A DNA stretch of 64,000 nt, from the NCBI GenBank assembly GCA_004431415.1, contig QPMI01000150.1, positions 124,001 to 188,000 on the forward strand. The letters run 5' to 3'. Positions 10,987 to 22,900 of this stretch are shown here, piece by piece. A program made the position numbers and the translations under genes. Under the pieces are notes generated by a model. That model was not told where the DNA came from. It searched no databases and saw only the letters and a list, made by a program, of their open reading frames with translations. The DNA is from Cyanophora paradoxa. Taxonomy: Eukaryota; Glaucocystophyceae; Cyanophorales; Cyanophoraceae. The stretch's first letter is position 1, and each line of letters opens with the position of its first letter.

Positions 10987-12108
10987 TTTGCGCAGCGGTT
11001 GCTGGACCCCCGCGTCCTTCAGACCCCCACTCAGACGGAGGAGGAGGCTCGCCCGGGTCCCTCTCTGTCCTGTACCCCCGCCCCCGTGATCGGTACCCCC
11101 AGAAAACCATCCGGTTCGCGGGCATGTTCTCCCGCGGCTCCGTCAACATGAAGGTGGCGTACCCCGCCAACCCCCCCCCCCCCCACGGCCGGCCCCCTGC
11201 GCCTTGCGAGCCCCCCGCAGCTCTTCACCCCCGGATGGCGTACTTCCCGGCGAGGTCATCCAGGTGCGCGCGAACAGCGTACCCCCCCCTCTTCCCCCCC
11301 CCCCCCGCCGCCCCAAGGCTCATCTCCGACCCCGACCCCGAAGGTCCGCATCGTCGTCGACAACAAGGCCCGCCCGCACGCCGCCTCCCCCTTCCACCCC
11401 ACACACGCTCCACTCACGTACCCCCAGAGCTCGGCCACCATCAAGGGCCTGCGGATCAAATTCTGCGGCCACATCGACCTCTGGACCAAAGGGCTCTTCG
11501 GCGGCCGCGAGACCAAAGAGTGCGCGCCCCTCTCGATCTCCATCTCCGTACCCCTTACGGGCGCGCAGCGACTCGTGGACCCTCTCTGTGCACGACGTTC
11601 CCAAAGAGCAGGTACCCCCGACCCGGTCGGCGCCGACGGCCCGAAGGGAAAGCTGGTGCAGAAATTCTGTACCCCGCAGGTGCAGATGGAGAAGGAGTCG
11701 CGGGAGTTCAACTTCTCCATCCTCGTGCCCCCGGGGACCGAGGCAAGGGCCCCGCTCCCCGGCCGCCCGCCCCCGGCCCGCCGGCCCCTCACCCCCCGCG
11801 GCAGCCGAGCGTCAACGGGGATTGCGTCAAGGTGCCGACCCCGCCCCCCTGCGCTCTGGCCCGCCGCGGCTCCTCGCGAAAGCTAAACGCCTTACCCCCT
11901 CTCGTGCAGCTCTGGTACGGGGTGAAGGTCGCTGTGGACGGCGGCACGATGTGCCCCGACGTGAAGGGTGCGCAAGCGCCTCGACTAGCTATAGCTTTCG
12001 CCGCGGCGCCGCGGCCGGCGCCCGCGGCGCCCCCTCATGCGCATGCTCATGATCACCGCGGGGGCGGCAGCGAGCCTCCAGGTCATCGTCGTCCCCCCGC
12101 AGCAGTAG
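10008..12108 (+). CDS. Arrestin-domain-containing protein (alpha-arrestin type)
   Basis: This is probably a membrane-trafficking adaptor. Alpha-arrestins usually link membrane cargo to ubiquitin ligases or endocytic coats. The first exon has EIRLEKPPGRPFFGGETVTG, the N-terminal arrestin strand with its 'FxxGExVxG' turn. Further exons give RLVLMFTGVEK (10201-10234) and CEWWRTRSDNGKTVTDHYW. They continue with NKKKFLENQMVIAEYPAGLE, VLNYPFSVVLPPNVPSTY and KSGTLSWKADVKYKLKV, the usual edge strands of the N domain. The C domain appears as DGVLPGEVIQVRANS, KVRIVVDNKARPHA and SSATIKGLRIKFCGHIDLWT (about 11240-11490). It continues with LWYGVKVAVDGGTMCPDVK. The last intron (donor GTGCGC after 11967, acceptor TATAG) leads to a short basic and hydrophobic tail ending at TAG, 12106-12108. 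At least eight introns are present, many starting GTACCC. One contains 28 consecutive C's. I saw no PPxY motif. Confidence 0.75.
10956..10983 (+). repeat. 28-base poly(C) run inside an arrestin-gene intron
   Basis: An uninterrupted run of C lies between a CTTGACG branch-like motif and the acceptor ending TTTGCGCAG. It appears to act as, or be an expansion of, the polypyrimidine tract of this intron. Its exact length in the assembly may be unreliable. Confidence 0.8.
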
Positions 12109-12537
12109 CTACAGGCCGCCGGCGCCTCAACCGGTCCGGTACGCGCCGTGACCGGGGCCAAATGCAACTAAATAGCTAGCCCGTACTTCCGAGTTCAGAA
12201 AGTTGAAATCAAGGAGCCTGGGCTGGGGCCCTCCGAACGCCATCTCGAAACTTTGACGGGCGGGCCTCTAAATGCTTGGGCGGGACTCCGGGAAGTCAAC
12301 GCGTACGTCAGGCCTGAGCCGCGCTGCGCGCGTGCGCTAGCGCTAGCTACTAGGCTACAGCTCGACTAGCTACAGTTCCGGCGCGCGCAGGACGAACAAT
12401 CAACGTATTTTCATATGCATGAGACGTCGACGGCGACATCGATGCGCGCCGGGATCAAATTCGCCAGCTCGCGAGCGTGTACCCCCCATAAGAGCCAGCT
12501 GCCAGCGCAACACGACCCACGACCCTCGCTAATTGGC
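12109..12537. other. Intergenic region
   Basis: This is 429 bp between two same-strand genes. It contains dense TAGCTA/CTAGCG words at about 12337-12375 and an ATTTTCATATGCATG stretch near 12407-12420. I see no gene. The downstream ATG at 12538 sits in the context TTGGCATGG. Confidence 0.35.
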
Positions 12538-13038
12538 ATGGCGAACAAGAACACCGCCAAGAAGAAGCGCCAGGAGAAGAACAAGAAGGAGCGGGAGCGC
12601 GCGGCGGCAGCGGGTGCGTCGTTCAAAGCGTTCTCTGGCCACGCCGCTGGTCGCGCACCCTGAGCGGTCCGCGAGACGCTCTGTGACGGTGCGAGCGCAG
12701 AAGCGCCAACGTCGGAGCGATCCGAGGCCCTCGCGTCCGCGCCAGGTCCGCGTCTGACGCCAGCGAGGGAAGTCCGCGCCTGACGCGCCCGGCCGTCACC
12801 AGCGGACTCCGAGCACCACCAGGAGGAGGCGGAAGCCGATCGGGAGGCAGCCGGCGCCGGCTCGGCCGCGAGCGCGGCGCAGGCCGCCGCTGCCGCTGCG
12901 GAAGCGGAGGCGATCGAGGCAGAGCGGGCGGAGCGGGAGGCTCGGCGGCGGGAGGCGATACGGCTCATGGAGGAGGAGCGGAGGCGGCAGGTCTCCCAGT
13001 ACGCCGACACCTCGTACCTCTCCCGCCTCGCCGCATAA
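12538..13038 (+). CDS. Small basic, alanine-rich coiled-coil protein (two exons)
   Basis: The ATG at 12538-12540 starts a lysine-rich N-terminus (ANKNTAKKKRQEKNKKERERA) that looks like a nuclear or nucleolar basic tail. After an intron somewhere between about 12640 and 12790, the second exon reads DSEHHQEEAEADREAAGAG and a long alanine/glutamate-rich single helix (EAEAIEAERAEREARRREA). It then reads RLMEEERRRQVSQYADTSYL and ends at TAA, 13036-13038. There is no recognisable domain. The exact donor and acceptor are not settled, because GC-rich sequence gives several choices. Function is unknown. Confidence 0.55.
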
Positions 13039-13780
13039 CCCGCGCCGCCGCCGCCGCCGCCGCCGCCGCTCGTGTACAGACATCTCTCCTCTCCGCTCGT
13101 AACCATTTCAATAGCTCGTGCATCCCCCACGCTTTCTGCTCAGTCGGGGTTCTCGGCGCCGGCCGCGGGCTAGCGCTCCTTGGCCATGGATCTTGTTCTT
13201 CACGGAACGCGCGAGAGCTAGCCCTCGCCGGAGTTGTGGTGGGGCGCCTTGAGCTCGCTGTGACTGACCCAGGCCAGTGAGTCGGCAGTGACCCATGCAT
13301 GCATGCGCATGATGATGATGCCGGCCGCGCGCGGGCTCAGGGGCTCAAGCTATAGGACATGTTCAACGTGTGTATATGTTATTATGCCAAGGGAAACAAT
13401 TGAATCGCAGGGGCACTGGGCCTAATTGCAGAAAACGATGAAACCGTTGAAACTTGAAGCTTATACCTACACGTGACAGACATGTTCACCTAACCACATG
13501 AATGCATGACCATATAAACTATTAAAAAAATGCCGCATATATATGCACGAATGACGACGTAAAAAGATGAACGAGGAGCTGCCGAACAGCTCATATGCAT
13601 GGTCATAAAACTCCAAGCAACGCAACTGCAACTTGCTCGAGGCCTACAAGGCTAGGGGCCGGCCGAGCGGCCGTAAGCCCCGAGCGGAACGAACTGCGCG
13701 ATGTGGTGTCACGCTCACGAGAGGCACGCACGGCACGAATTGCGAATTCGCGGGAAGCTTGCTCGAGCGCGCACGGGGCC
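13039..13780. other. Convergent intergenic region with microsatellites
   Basis: A CCG/GCC trinucleotide run follows the stop at about 13043-13070. CATGCATGCATG and ATGATGATG runs lie at about 13295-13320. From 13350 to 13600 the sequence is AT-richer (ATATATATGC near 13535) with no convincing frame. It contains the 3' flanks of the small coiled-coil gene and the subtilisin gene. Confidence 0.4.
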
Positions 13781-16700
13781 CTACGGGCTCAGGACGGGGA
13801 TGGCCCACTCGAGGGAGGTGACGGACTGCTGGACCTGCGCCGCGCCGTACGCGCACCGCACCCGCACGCGGTACGTGCGGACGACCTCCCCGGGTCCCGA
13901 GTACGACCTGGCGACGCCGACATCGGTCAGAAGATCGGTTGGGCGGAGGAGCGGGCCGACGGGGGCCGCGGGCGCGGGCGCGGGCGGGGGCGGACCCCGG
14001 GGCGACGTAGGGAGAGAGGTGGATGGTGGAGAAGTCCTCGCGGCACGTCTGGTTCCAGAAGTGGTACGGCGCGCCCTCCACGAGCTCCACGCCCCCGGCC
14101 CCCAGCAGCGCGTCCCCCGTCGCCCGCACCGCCACGCGGCAGGCGGCGGCGTGGTCCGGGCACCCGTCGCTCATCGCGAAGCGCAGCTGGACGGGGACGA
14201 GGGCCGGGCGCCCGCCGGCGACGCCGGAGAGGGAGCTCGGCTCGGGGTCGGCCTGCTGCAGGAAGGCCGGCGCGCTCGCGCGCTGCACGAAGAGCGAGAC
14301 GGGGCAGGAGGCGCCCGCCGGGTAGCGGCTCGAGTAGAGCTTCAGCGCGTACGACTGGCCCACCGTCAGCTGCCGCCAACGGATTAATGACTTGTTCACT
14401 CCGTCGAGGCGGGGGCGGAGGGAAAGCGGCGTCCCGGGGCCGGGGCGCACCTGGGTGCCCGGGGGGATGCTCTGGACCGCGGAGGCGTCGGCGGCGACGT
14501 GCCGCAGGCACTTGGGGGCGAAGAGGACGCTGCCCCGGAGGTCGGGGGCGGAGACCGTGCACTGCCCGCTCGGCACCTGGCCGCGCGGGGGCGGAGTGAG
14601 GCGCGCATGGCCCCCAGGGCCCGGGGGCCCGGGGGCCCGGCCCATCTCGGCGCACCAGCAGGTCGCGGGCGCGCGGGGGGCAGACGGCGCCCTCGAAGGG
14701 GCCGCCGACGTCCACGACCTTGACGGAGAAGGCGCAGCTGCCGCGCGGGCCGGCCCCCGACTCGTTCTGGATGGCGAAGCTCACGGCGTGCACGCCCGTG
14801 CCCGAGGACGGCAGGCCGGCCGTCGACCAGGCGCTCGAGACGGGGGCCGCGACGGCGGGGAGGAGGGCCTGGCCGGGGGGCGGGCTCTGCGTGAGGCTCA
14901 CCCCGCCGCTCCAGTTGCCGAAGGAGACGAGCAGCTGCTTCAGGTCGGGCATGCGGGCGGCGCAGACGGAGGAGGACCCGCCGTACGCCAGGGCCTCCAG
15001 GCGCTCCAGCTCGACGGTCCCGGGGCACTGCACCGTGTAGTAGTCCGTCGGCGGCGCGACCGTCGGGCACTGCGCGCCGCCGGTGCCGCCCGTGCCGGAG
15101 CCGCCCGTGCCCGAGCCCGTCCCGGGGGTGGAGGGCGGCCGCGGCCACGGCCCCGCCCCGACGCCGTTGGCGCAGTAGGCGTCCGAGACCAAAGCCGCAA
15201 AATTGCCTAGCGGGGGACGGAGGGCTTAGCGGCGCACGGACAACGCGGGCGCGAGGGGCGCGCGCGATCGCGCACCGGTGCGGTTGGAGTCGGCGGCGAT
15301 GAAGCCCTCGACGACGATGTAGAGGGGCGCGTCGGGCAGCAGCGAGTAGAAGGCCTCCGAGATCGTCATGTCGCAGGTCGTCGTCGCTGCGGCCCGGGCC
15401 GGCGCGCGTGAGCTCCAGAGTTGCGCGGGATCGACGGCGCGCCGGTATGCGCACCCGTCTTCACGAGGCGGCTCGATGCTTCGGTGGGGCACCCGACGTA
15501 GGCGTAGAGGGTCGGAACGAAGTCCAAGTCCAGGGAGCAGATCGAAAAGTAGATGCTTGAACTGCGAGTGCGGCGAAGCGATGGTGAGCACGGGCGTCAG
15601 CTCAGCGCACCGGTACCACAAACATCAGGCGGGCGAAGGGGGAAGCGCACGAGGAGCGGCGGACGTCGGAGACGAGAAGAATGGCGCGGGTCACGCCGTT
15701 CGTGACGGGGAAGCCGAGGGAGGAGGCGAGGGGCCAGTCGACCAGGCGGGCCCGCGTCGCGTTGCAGAAGGGCGCGTTCACCGTCGGGACGGCCGCGGGG
15801 CAGAACGGGCCTGCAAGCAGAGCGTTTCGCCCAACAATTCGAAGCTTATGCTTAAGATAAAGATAAAAGGTGATAAGCGCACGGTACGGGGGCACGATGC
15901 CCTGCGTGCAGTAGGCCGCCTTGTTCGGGTAGTTGAGGCGGGAGGGCAGGACGGGCCGGTACGGTTCGACGCCTCCCGAACCGTACGAGCCCACCATCAG
16001 CATGACATAGTATTCGCCTGCGCACTGGCGTCAGATTGAGCTCGGACGAGCACTGGTACGGATGACGACTCGCCAGCAAGGAGCTCGGGCGGGACTGTCA
16101 GCGTGGGGACGCCACCCGAAAGCTCGTAGTAAGCCTTCCAGACCGACCCGTACTGACCAATGTATGATCCGGCTGCGAGCGGGAGTGACACCACCGAAAG
16201 GATTGCGCTCGGGCGAAAAGCGGATTCGCGAACTCGTGAGCTTGCCGCGTTGCGCGGCCTCAAAGGAGGAAACGTCCGGGCAGCGGTCGTAGATGATGAG
16301 CCCCTTCACGCCTTGCGTGCGAAACGCGACCTCGAGACTGCCCGCACTGATGCTGTAGGGCAGCCGGACGCGCGCCATGGCGTGCCTCTTGAAGCCATGG
16401 TTCGGGTCCACTCCCCAGAGCGAGCCCCAGATGTAGTTCACGGGCCACCCGGGGGGCATAAAACGAGAGATCTCGTTCTCCGTCGTGATTGTCGGGAAGA
16501 TCGAGCCGCACTCCAGCATGTCGTAGAAGGGGAACGAGCACGTCTCGCTCTTCGTCAGCGGCGGTGTCAGATTGGGGCACCTGTCTCGAAGGACTCAGAG
16601 GAATGCGACGCCGTTCGCGGAGGGCGCGCACGAGCTGTCGTAGGCCGTGAAGCTGAAGGGCCCCTCGCGCCACCTCCCGTGCGGGCTGGCCATCCCCGGA

Positions 16701-19623
16701 ACGTAGCTCCCCTGAAAGGCGACGTAGTACGTCCCGCTCTTGATCACGTCACCCGCGAACGACGCGCGCCCGCTGCCTTCCGCCGAGAAGGTGGCGCTGG
16801 TCCCAGCGTACGTGACGAGCGTGTGCGATGGCAGGAGCGGGTTTCCGACGTAGAGCCGCAGCGAAGGGTACAGGACGTCCGTGGATGAGAGCTGCAGCGC
16901 GAATGCGGAGCTGCGGCAGCCGGAATCAGCGGCGGCGGCGGGACACGGGGAGTCGCAATGCGCACAGTTCGCTCTCGACACGGAAGCGGGCCAGGTAGAC
17001 GCCCCGCCGCTTGGAGGGTGTCGACGGTAGCGGATCGAGGACGGTGCTCCCCAGGTTCGGCCAGTCGCTTTGCTGCAAAGGGCGGACGTCAGAAGGAGGC
17101 GCCGCCTCGCGCGGGCGAGGGCACCTCGTAGTGGTGGGGGCCGGACCAGAGCCCGGCGGTGCTACCCTGCACGTTCGAACACGCCGTGACAGGCGCGCTG
17201 AGAGCCGAGTAGTTGTACGCAGCCGGCCCCGGTTGCGCGGCCATCCCTGCAGGCAGACGATGTCAAACCGTCGCGCGCTCATGTTTGTCGGAGCGGGGCG
17301 ACGTCGGACCGGGGAAGCCGAGCCGGGTGGCGCTGGCGAGGCGGTTGAGCGTGCCCTTCAGGCCGGCGGCGTCGAGGACCGGGAGGGCCCCGTCGAGGAG
17401 GGCCGCCTCGACGGCGGCGGCGTCCGCGGCGGGGAACGCCTCTCGGTAGAGGGCCGCCAGGCCGGCGGTGAGGGCCGCCGCGTAGGACGTGCCGTGCGCC
17501 ACGAAGTGGTCGATGGCGGGCGCCGCGTTCATCTCGGGCACGGCCGGCTGCGCGTCGAAGTACGCTGCAGGGGCACGTCAAAGCTCGCCGCGAGGCGGGC
17601 GGGGCTGGTCGATCGCGAGCGCGCACATGGATTGGCAGTCATGGAGAAGCGGGCCCTGGCGGCGCGGATGTTCTGTCCGGGCGCCAGCAGGGAGACGCAG
17701 GTGCCCCAGTTGGAGAATCCGGCGCGGAAGTCGTCTTGGTCGCTCGCGCCGACGTTGATGGCCCCCAGCGAGTTGCCGGGCGCGTAGCGGCACGCGTCCT
17801 TGTCCTCGTTGCCCGCCGCCTGCGAATGCGCACACCTCTCATCAGTGCCGAACCAGAGGCGCTCGACGCGGCGCGGGCCCAACCCGGGCCCAACCGCGAG
17901 CGCACCGTCACAACAACAGCCCCCGCCGCGCGAAGGCTGCGCGGGACAGCGCCACGTCAGCGGACGAAGCCTTGGGCCTTCGCGCGCGCACCTGGCGATG
18001 GCTTCGACGTAGGCCCCGTTGACGGCGTTCGCGAGGGCGTCGCTGGGCGCTGTCGAGGCGAAGCCCATGAGGACGACGGCGCGGCGGCCCGCGCGGGACG
18101 GCGACTGCATGCTGGCCAGCACGGCGTCGATGGCGCCGACGACGTCTGCGTCCGTCGCCGTCGCCTTGCAGGCGCTGTTCGGATCCGACGCCGTGACACG
18201 GCGGAAGACCTTGGCCGCCAGGACCGTCGCCTGGGGCGCGGGGCCGACGCTCGCTCCGGCGGCGACCGAGGCGACGGCCGTGCCGTGGAGGCCCGCGTCG
18301 CAGTCCGCGGCGAAGGCCGAGCTGGAGCTGTTCCCGCCGTCCACGTCGTAGAGCCGCACCTGCGCGCGGGCACCGTGCTCGGGTCAGCTTACAGCGCGAA
18401 ACCAGAGCGGCCGCGAAACTCATGGAGCGAGCTAGGCGAAGAGAGAAACTTAAGCCTGGTTGGGGAGTGCGCACGGTGCGGCCTACGAGCTCCGGGTGCG
18501 ACTCGCGCACGCCCGTGTCGAGGACGTAGATGTCGACCCCGGCGCCCGTGAGGCTCCCCGGCGCGAAGCGCCCGTCCAGCACGTTCGACGCCTGGTCCAG
18601 CCTACACGGCCGCCGGGCGATCAGATCTCGAGGGCTCGGGCGGGGGGGACACCCACCGGTCCAGGTGCCAGGGGCGGACGGTGGCGTTCCAGGGCCACAG
18701 CGAGGGGAGGATGGTCGTGACGTCGGGCGGGAGCTGGGCCGGCCGCACGAGCTGCCGCCAGAAGCCGGTTGAGCGCGCGCGTCGAGTGCGGCAGATCGAG
18801 AGCCCGGCCCCCACGCACCCCAACCGGCACGATGTACTTCACGTCCTCGTGGGCCGCCAGCGCGCTCCGGACTTCGGGCGAGAGCCTGCGGGTGCACGCC
18901 GGGGAGTCAGCTTAGGAGACCGGGCGCCGAGACGTCGACCGGGCGCACCTGGCCGAGAACCCGCGGACAGCGCGGCGATAGGTGTGGTGGAAGGCGGCGT
19001 GCCGGGCGTCGGATCCGGAGCCATGGGCGGTCCGCGCGCGAGCCCTGGCGTGCTCTTTCACCTTCTCCACATGCGCCTTCGCATCGCCCCCGCGCGTATG
19101 CAGTCCCTGGCCATGGACGCGCAACGTCAATCAGACGCCACTTGCAATCGGCGACAGGGCCGGGGATGGGGCTATTCGTGCGCACGACAATGTACATCTG
19201 CTCGAGCTCATGATCCGTAGCTACAGACGAGCCGGCGTCCGTGGCTGGCTGCGCCGCAGAGGCGTGATTCGGTTTTGATCTTGACGCCGCCATTGCAATT
19301 GACGGATCTTGCCCATCTTCAGCGATGGCGCCTTCGATGCTTCGCACGCGCTTGGTGAGTGCTTCAAGGGCGCCGTACAGCCCTGCAAGCTCCTCGCGCA
19401 TTTGCGCGCGATCTGCGCGATGCTCTGTTCCTGCATGCGAAGGTGCCGTGTTCACGTGCTGATCGCTGTCCCTTTCTACAACAGCAGCTGCTGCTAGGCC
19501 TATGCCGATTGTCAAAAAGCAGATTGAAATTACGAGCGGGCATGCCAGGATGGAATCAAGGCGATCCCCCTGACGCCTTCGCATGCGTCCGCCCAAAGTG
19601 GGCGACTGCTGCAGATGCTGCAT
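13781..19623 (-). CDS. Giant membrane-anchored or secreted subtilisin-like serine protease (S8, proteinase K type)
   Basis: The ATG at 19621-19623 is followed by a basic segment and a hydrophobic helix (CPLVISICFLTIGIGLAAAAVV), a signal anchor or signal peptide, and then a short coiled coil. An I9 propeptide follows: MYIVVRTNSPIP, AHVEKVKEHARA, then SPEVRSALAAHEDVKYIV. The catalytic domain has all three residues: Asp in IYVLDTG (codon 18517-18519), His in LHGTAVAS (18285-18287) and Ser in HGTSYAAA (17485-17487). The oxyanion Asn lies in AAGNEDKDACRYAPGNS. Downstream exons continue in frame to a stop at 13781-13783 and encode a Cys-rich ectodomain of over 900 residues. It has repeated beta segments such as GTYYVAFQGSYV, GEYYVMLMVGSYG and APLYIVVEGFIAAD. 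An HYR-like piece (CAFSVKVVDVGGPFEGAVCPP) follows, then PYHFWNQTCREDFSTIHLSPY. An apparent stop at 16595 is removed by a 51-nt intron (16631-16581) that keeps the frame. It probably processes surface or extracellular proteins. The ectodomain families are uncertain. Confidence 0.8.
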
Positions 19624-19931
19624 CGCCTTGTGGGCGAGTCCCAGCTGCAGGCTCTCAGGGCGACTGCTGCGCGCTCGGGCCTGAACACAGCGAAGTGGGG
19701 GGGGGGGGGGGGGGGTTTAGCCCGGCCCGGCGGGTATGACCGGGCCGCGCGGGCCCCTTCGAGGGCCGTCTGAGCCGCCCTAGGCCTAGGCCTGCCTGCC
19801 TGTACTCCTTGGAAACTTATCCCCGCGAGCTGTAATTCTTGCATGCGCCGTTTTACCCCGCGCGCGCGCGCGCCTTCAGCTTCGAGTTCCTGTGGCACGT
19901 GCTGCAGCCGCGGCCCCGCGGATCAGCGTCT
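19624..19931. other. Intergenic region with a 19-base poly(G) run
   Basis: This 308-bp gap lies between the subtilisin start and the 3' end of the glycosyltransferase gene, both on the minus strand. It contains G19 at 19697-19715, repeated CCTAGGCCTAGGCCTGCC at about 19779-19797, and an alternating CG run near 19859-19871. No gene is seen. Confidence 0.5.
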
Positions 19932-22900
19932 TCATGGATTCACACGGAGCGCGGGCCGGGGGAGCAAGCCGGAGCTGGAGAAGAAGTGGTGGGGCGCCTC
20001 GCCCGCGGCCCGGGCCTCCCACGCGGCGGCGAGGGGCCCCTCGAGGGCCCGGACCCACGCCCGCGTGTCGAACAGGCCGCCGCCGCGCCCCCGGGCCGCG
20101 AGGACGGCGGCGCGGGCGGCCGCGAGGGCGCCGCGGTCGCTGGCGAGGCGCGCCGCCGCGTCCTCATAGCAGCGGAGGGAGGCGCAGAGGGGCACGGCGC
20201 CCTCCAGGCCCGCCGCCCGCAGCATCGAGGCGGCCGTGCGGGAGGCGAGCGTACCCCCCGGGAGGACGACGGGGGGCAGGCCGGCCCAGAGGGCATCCAG
20301 CATCGTGCTCTGCCCGCTGAACGCGGGGGCATCGAGGAAGAGGTCGGCCGCCGCCATCCGCTCGATCTGAGGCCGAGGTCGGGTCGGGCGGGCTGGGTAG
20401 GAGAGTGACGCGGGGGGGCGCTTGGCTCACCTGATCCTGGCGGGGCACGAAGGGGGCGTAGAAGAGGCGGGGGGCGAGGTCGGCGGGGGGTACCGGGGGG
20501 CGTTGGAGGAGCTGGCCGGCGGCGGCGGACTCGAGGCGGTAGTTCCTCTCGAGGGCCTCTACCCCCGTGAAGACCCAGAGGACCGCGTTCGGCGCCCGGC
20601 GGAGGACGTTCATCCAGACGCCGAAGAGCGAGGGCGTGAGCTGCGGTGCCGGTGAGGGCCGCGGGCCGAATCGCGCTGCGGGGGTACGGACCTTCTTGGC
20701 GGGGTGGAAGGCGGCGAGGACGACGGCCTCGGGGGGTATGCGGTACAGGGAGCGGGGGATGGGGGGCGGGGGGGCGGGCAGGTCCAGGGGGCTCCCCGGC
20801 CGAACGACCTGCCGGGCGCTCGGGCCCCGGGGCCCGCCGGCCGTGCAGGGGGGTACGCGGACCGTGATGGACTCGAGGGGGGCGTGGGAGGATACGTGGA
20901 ACGAGTTGGGAGCGGGCATCAGGAGAAGCTTCTCGGTGAAGTGCGACTGGGAAGGGGTACGGAGTCAGCAGGGGGGGCGGGAATACCGGGTTTATTCAGG
21001 GGGATACCTGCATCTCGGGAGTGGACACGAACGGGTCGCCAACGAAGTGGCTGAGGTACCCGTCCGCCCCGGAAGGCCCTTCGCAACGCCGGGGTACGTC
21101 AGCCCCGGCGGGGCGGTGGGCAAGTCGGGGAGGGGGTTACCGCCGTATGATGTGTAGAAGATCTGCACCGGGGCGGGGGAGCGGGCGATGGGGTCGCAGT
21201 GGGCGTTCAGGATGAACACTGCGCGTGCGGGGGAGGGGTACGGCCGTCAGGAAGCAGAGGTGGTGCACGAGGGGGAGAGGGACGCACTGTCAAGGTAGAT
21301 CAGAACCTGAGGCGGGGGGGAGCAAAGGTGAGGCGGGGTACGCTATTCGACGGCAGGAGGGGGGTACGTGCCTGGATGCCAGCGTCGTTGACGGCCTGTG
21401 CCACGTCGCTTGGGTAGCCCGGTGCGCCCTGCGGGGGTTTCAAAAAAGGGAGGGGTACGGCGGTCCTCTAGGGGGTACGCACGACGTAGATTACGTGATC
21501 CGCGCCGCTCACGATGGCGCGCTGAGAAAAGGGGTTTGAGCGCGGGAAGGGGTCTGGGGGGGTACGCCTGCACCTGGACGGCGTCGTCGGGGCGGGGGGT
21601 ACAGAGCACGTAGAGGTAGACCTCGAAGCGGGAGCGGTCGTGCAGGCGGGGTACGTGCTGGAACACGTACCTGGGGCGGGTCAGCGGGCCCGGAGGGGGA
21701 CGATGGGCGGGTGCGGTGCGGGGCGGGGGGGGTACCCGGTGGCGTGCTCGAGGAAGAGGACGGAGGCGTAGGCGAGCTTGACGCGGCGGGGCGGGGGCAG
21801 CAGCTGCAGCGGCCGCAGCGCCGCCCCGTGCTCCATCGCTGCGCGGCGCCATGCCTTAGAGGCAAGGGAGCGGGGCGGGGGCGGGGGCGGGGTCGGGGGC
21901 GGACGGGGCGTGGAGCGGGGGCAGGCGCGGCGGCGGGCGATGGCGAGCTGCGTGCGGGGCTCCAGCGGGAGGAAGGCCGCCGCGATCGGGTCCACCTCGC
22001 TGCCGCCCCCCGCCCCCTCAGCCCTCGCTCATTCGGAAGGGAAGAGATAAAGGCTCGTTGTGAGGGAATGTATAAGAAAGGCTCTAATATAAGAATGCAT
22101 CTCATATCATGTCTCTATATGAGAAGCGGGCACTTGTTGCGGAGGCTGCCGTAGGGCTCCTCGGGGGGCGCCGGGCCGAACTCCTCCGGCGCCGGCCGGA
22201 TCAAATCCTGCCGCGCCGGAGGCGTCGGTTTGACGGGGGCGAGAGGGAGGGAGCGGGGGGGGGCGGGGGTACCTCGAGGTCGGCGAGGAGCTCGTCCCAG
22301 TAGCGCCAGGCGGCGACCTTCGCGCCGGCCGCCACTCTGCGCGCCAGCCGGAGGCCCAGCTCAGGCTCAGGTGAAATTCAGAGCTCGAAGCCAAGGCCGG
22401 GCACGTCTGGTAGAGGAAGATGTTGTGGACCTTCCGGTCCTGGTGCCGCATCCTGCCCGCCACCGCCCCGGATCAAATTCGAATTTGAGTTCGAATTCGA
22501 GTTCGAGTTCGAGTTCGATCGCTCGGACCGGAAGGCGTGGAGGGCGGCCTGGTAGGCGCGGGAGTGGTCCCCGTAGTCCAGCGCGATGCTCACCAGGTAG
22601 TAGTAGTACGGGCCCACCATCACGTCCCCTGCACGCATCGGAGTCTCAGGGGCGGCGGGGGGGGGATAAGGGGGAAGGGGCGGGCCGGCGGCCTCGGCGA
22701 TGCGGACGGCCTCCTCGGCGTCGCGGAGGGCGCCGCGGCTGTCCCGCGCCCACTGCCGCGCCAGCGCCCGCTTCGCGTAGGGCGCCGCCGCCCCCGGCTC
22801 CACCTCCGTGCCCCGCGTGTACCTGCCCCGCCCGCCCCGCCCCGCCCCCGACCCGTCGGTCGGGCCCGGCCCGCGGGGGCGCCCTCCCGTCCGGGGGCGC

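Noticed and set aside
16581-16631. In-frame TGA that seemed to end the subtilisin ectodomain at 16595
   Set aside because: A 51-nt intron with GTGCGC donor and ACAG acceptor removes it and joins ...AYDSS to CPNLTPP in frame, matching intron style elsewhere in the gene.
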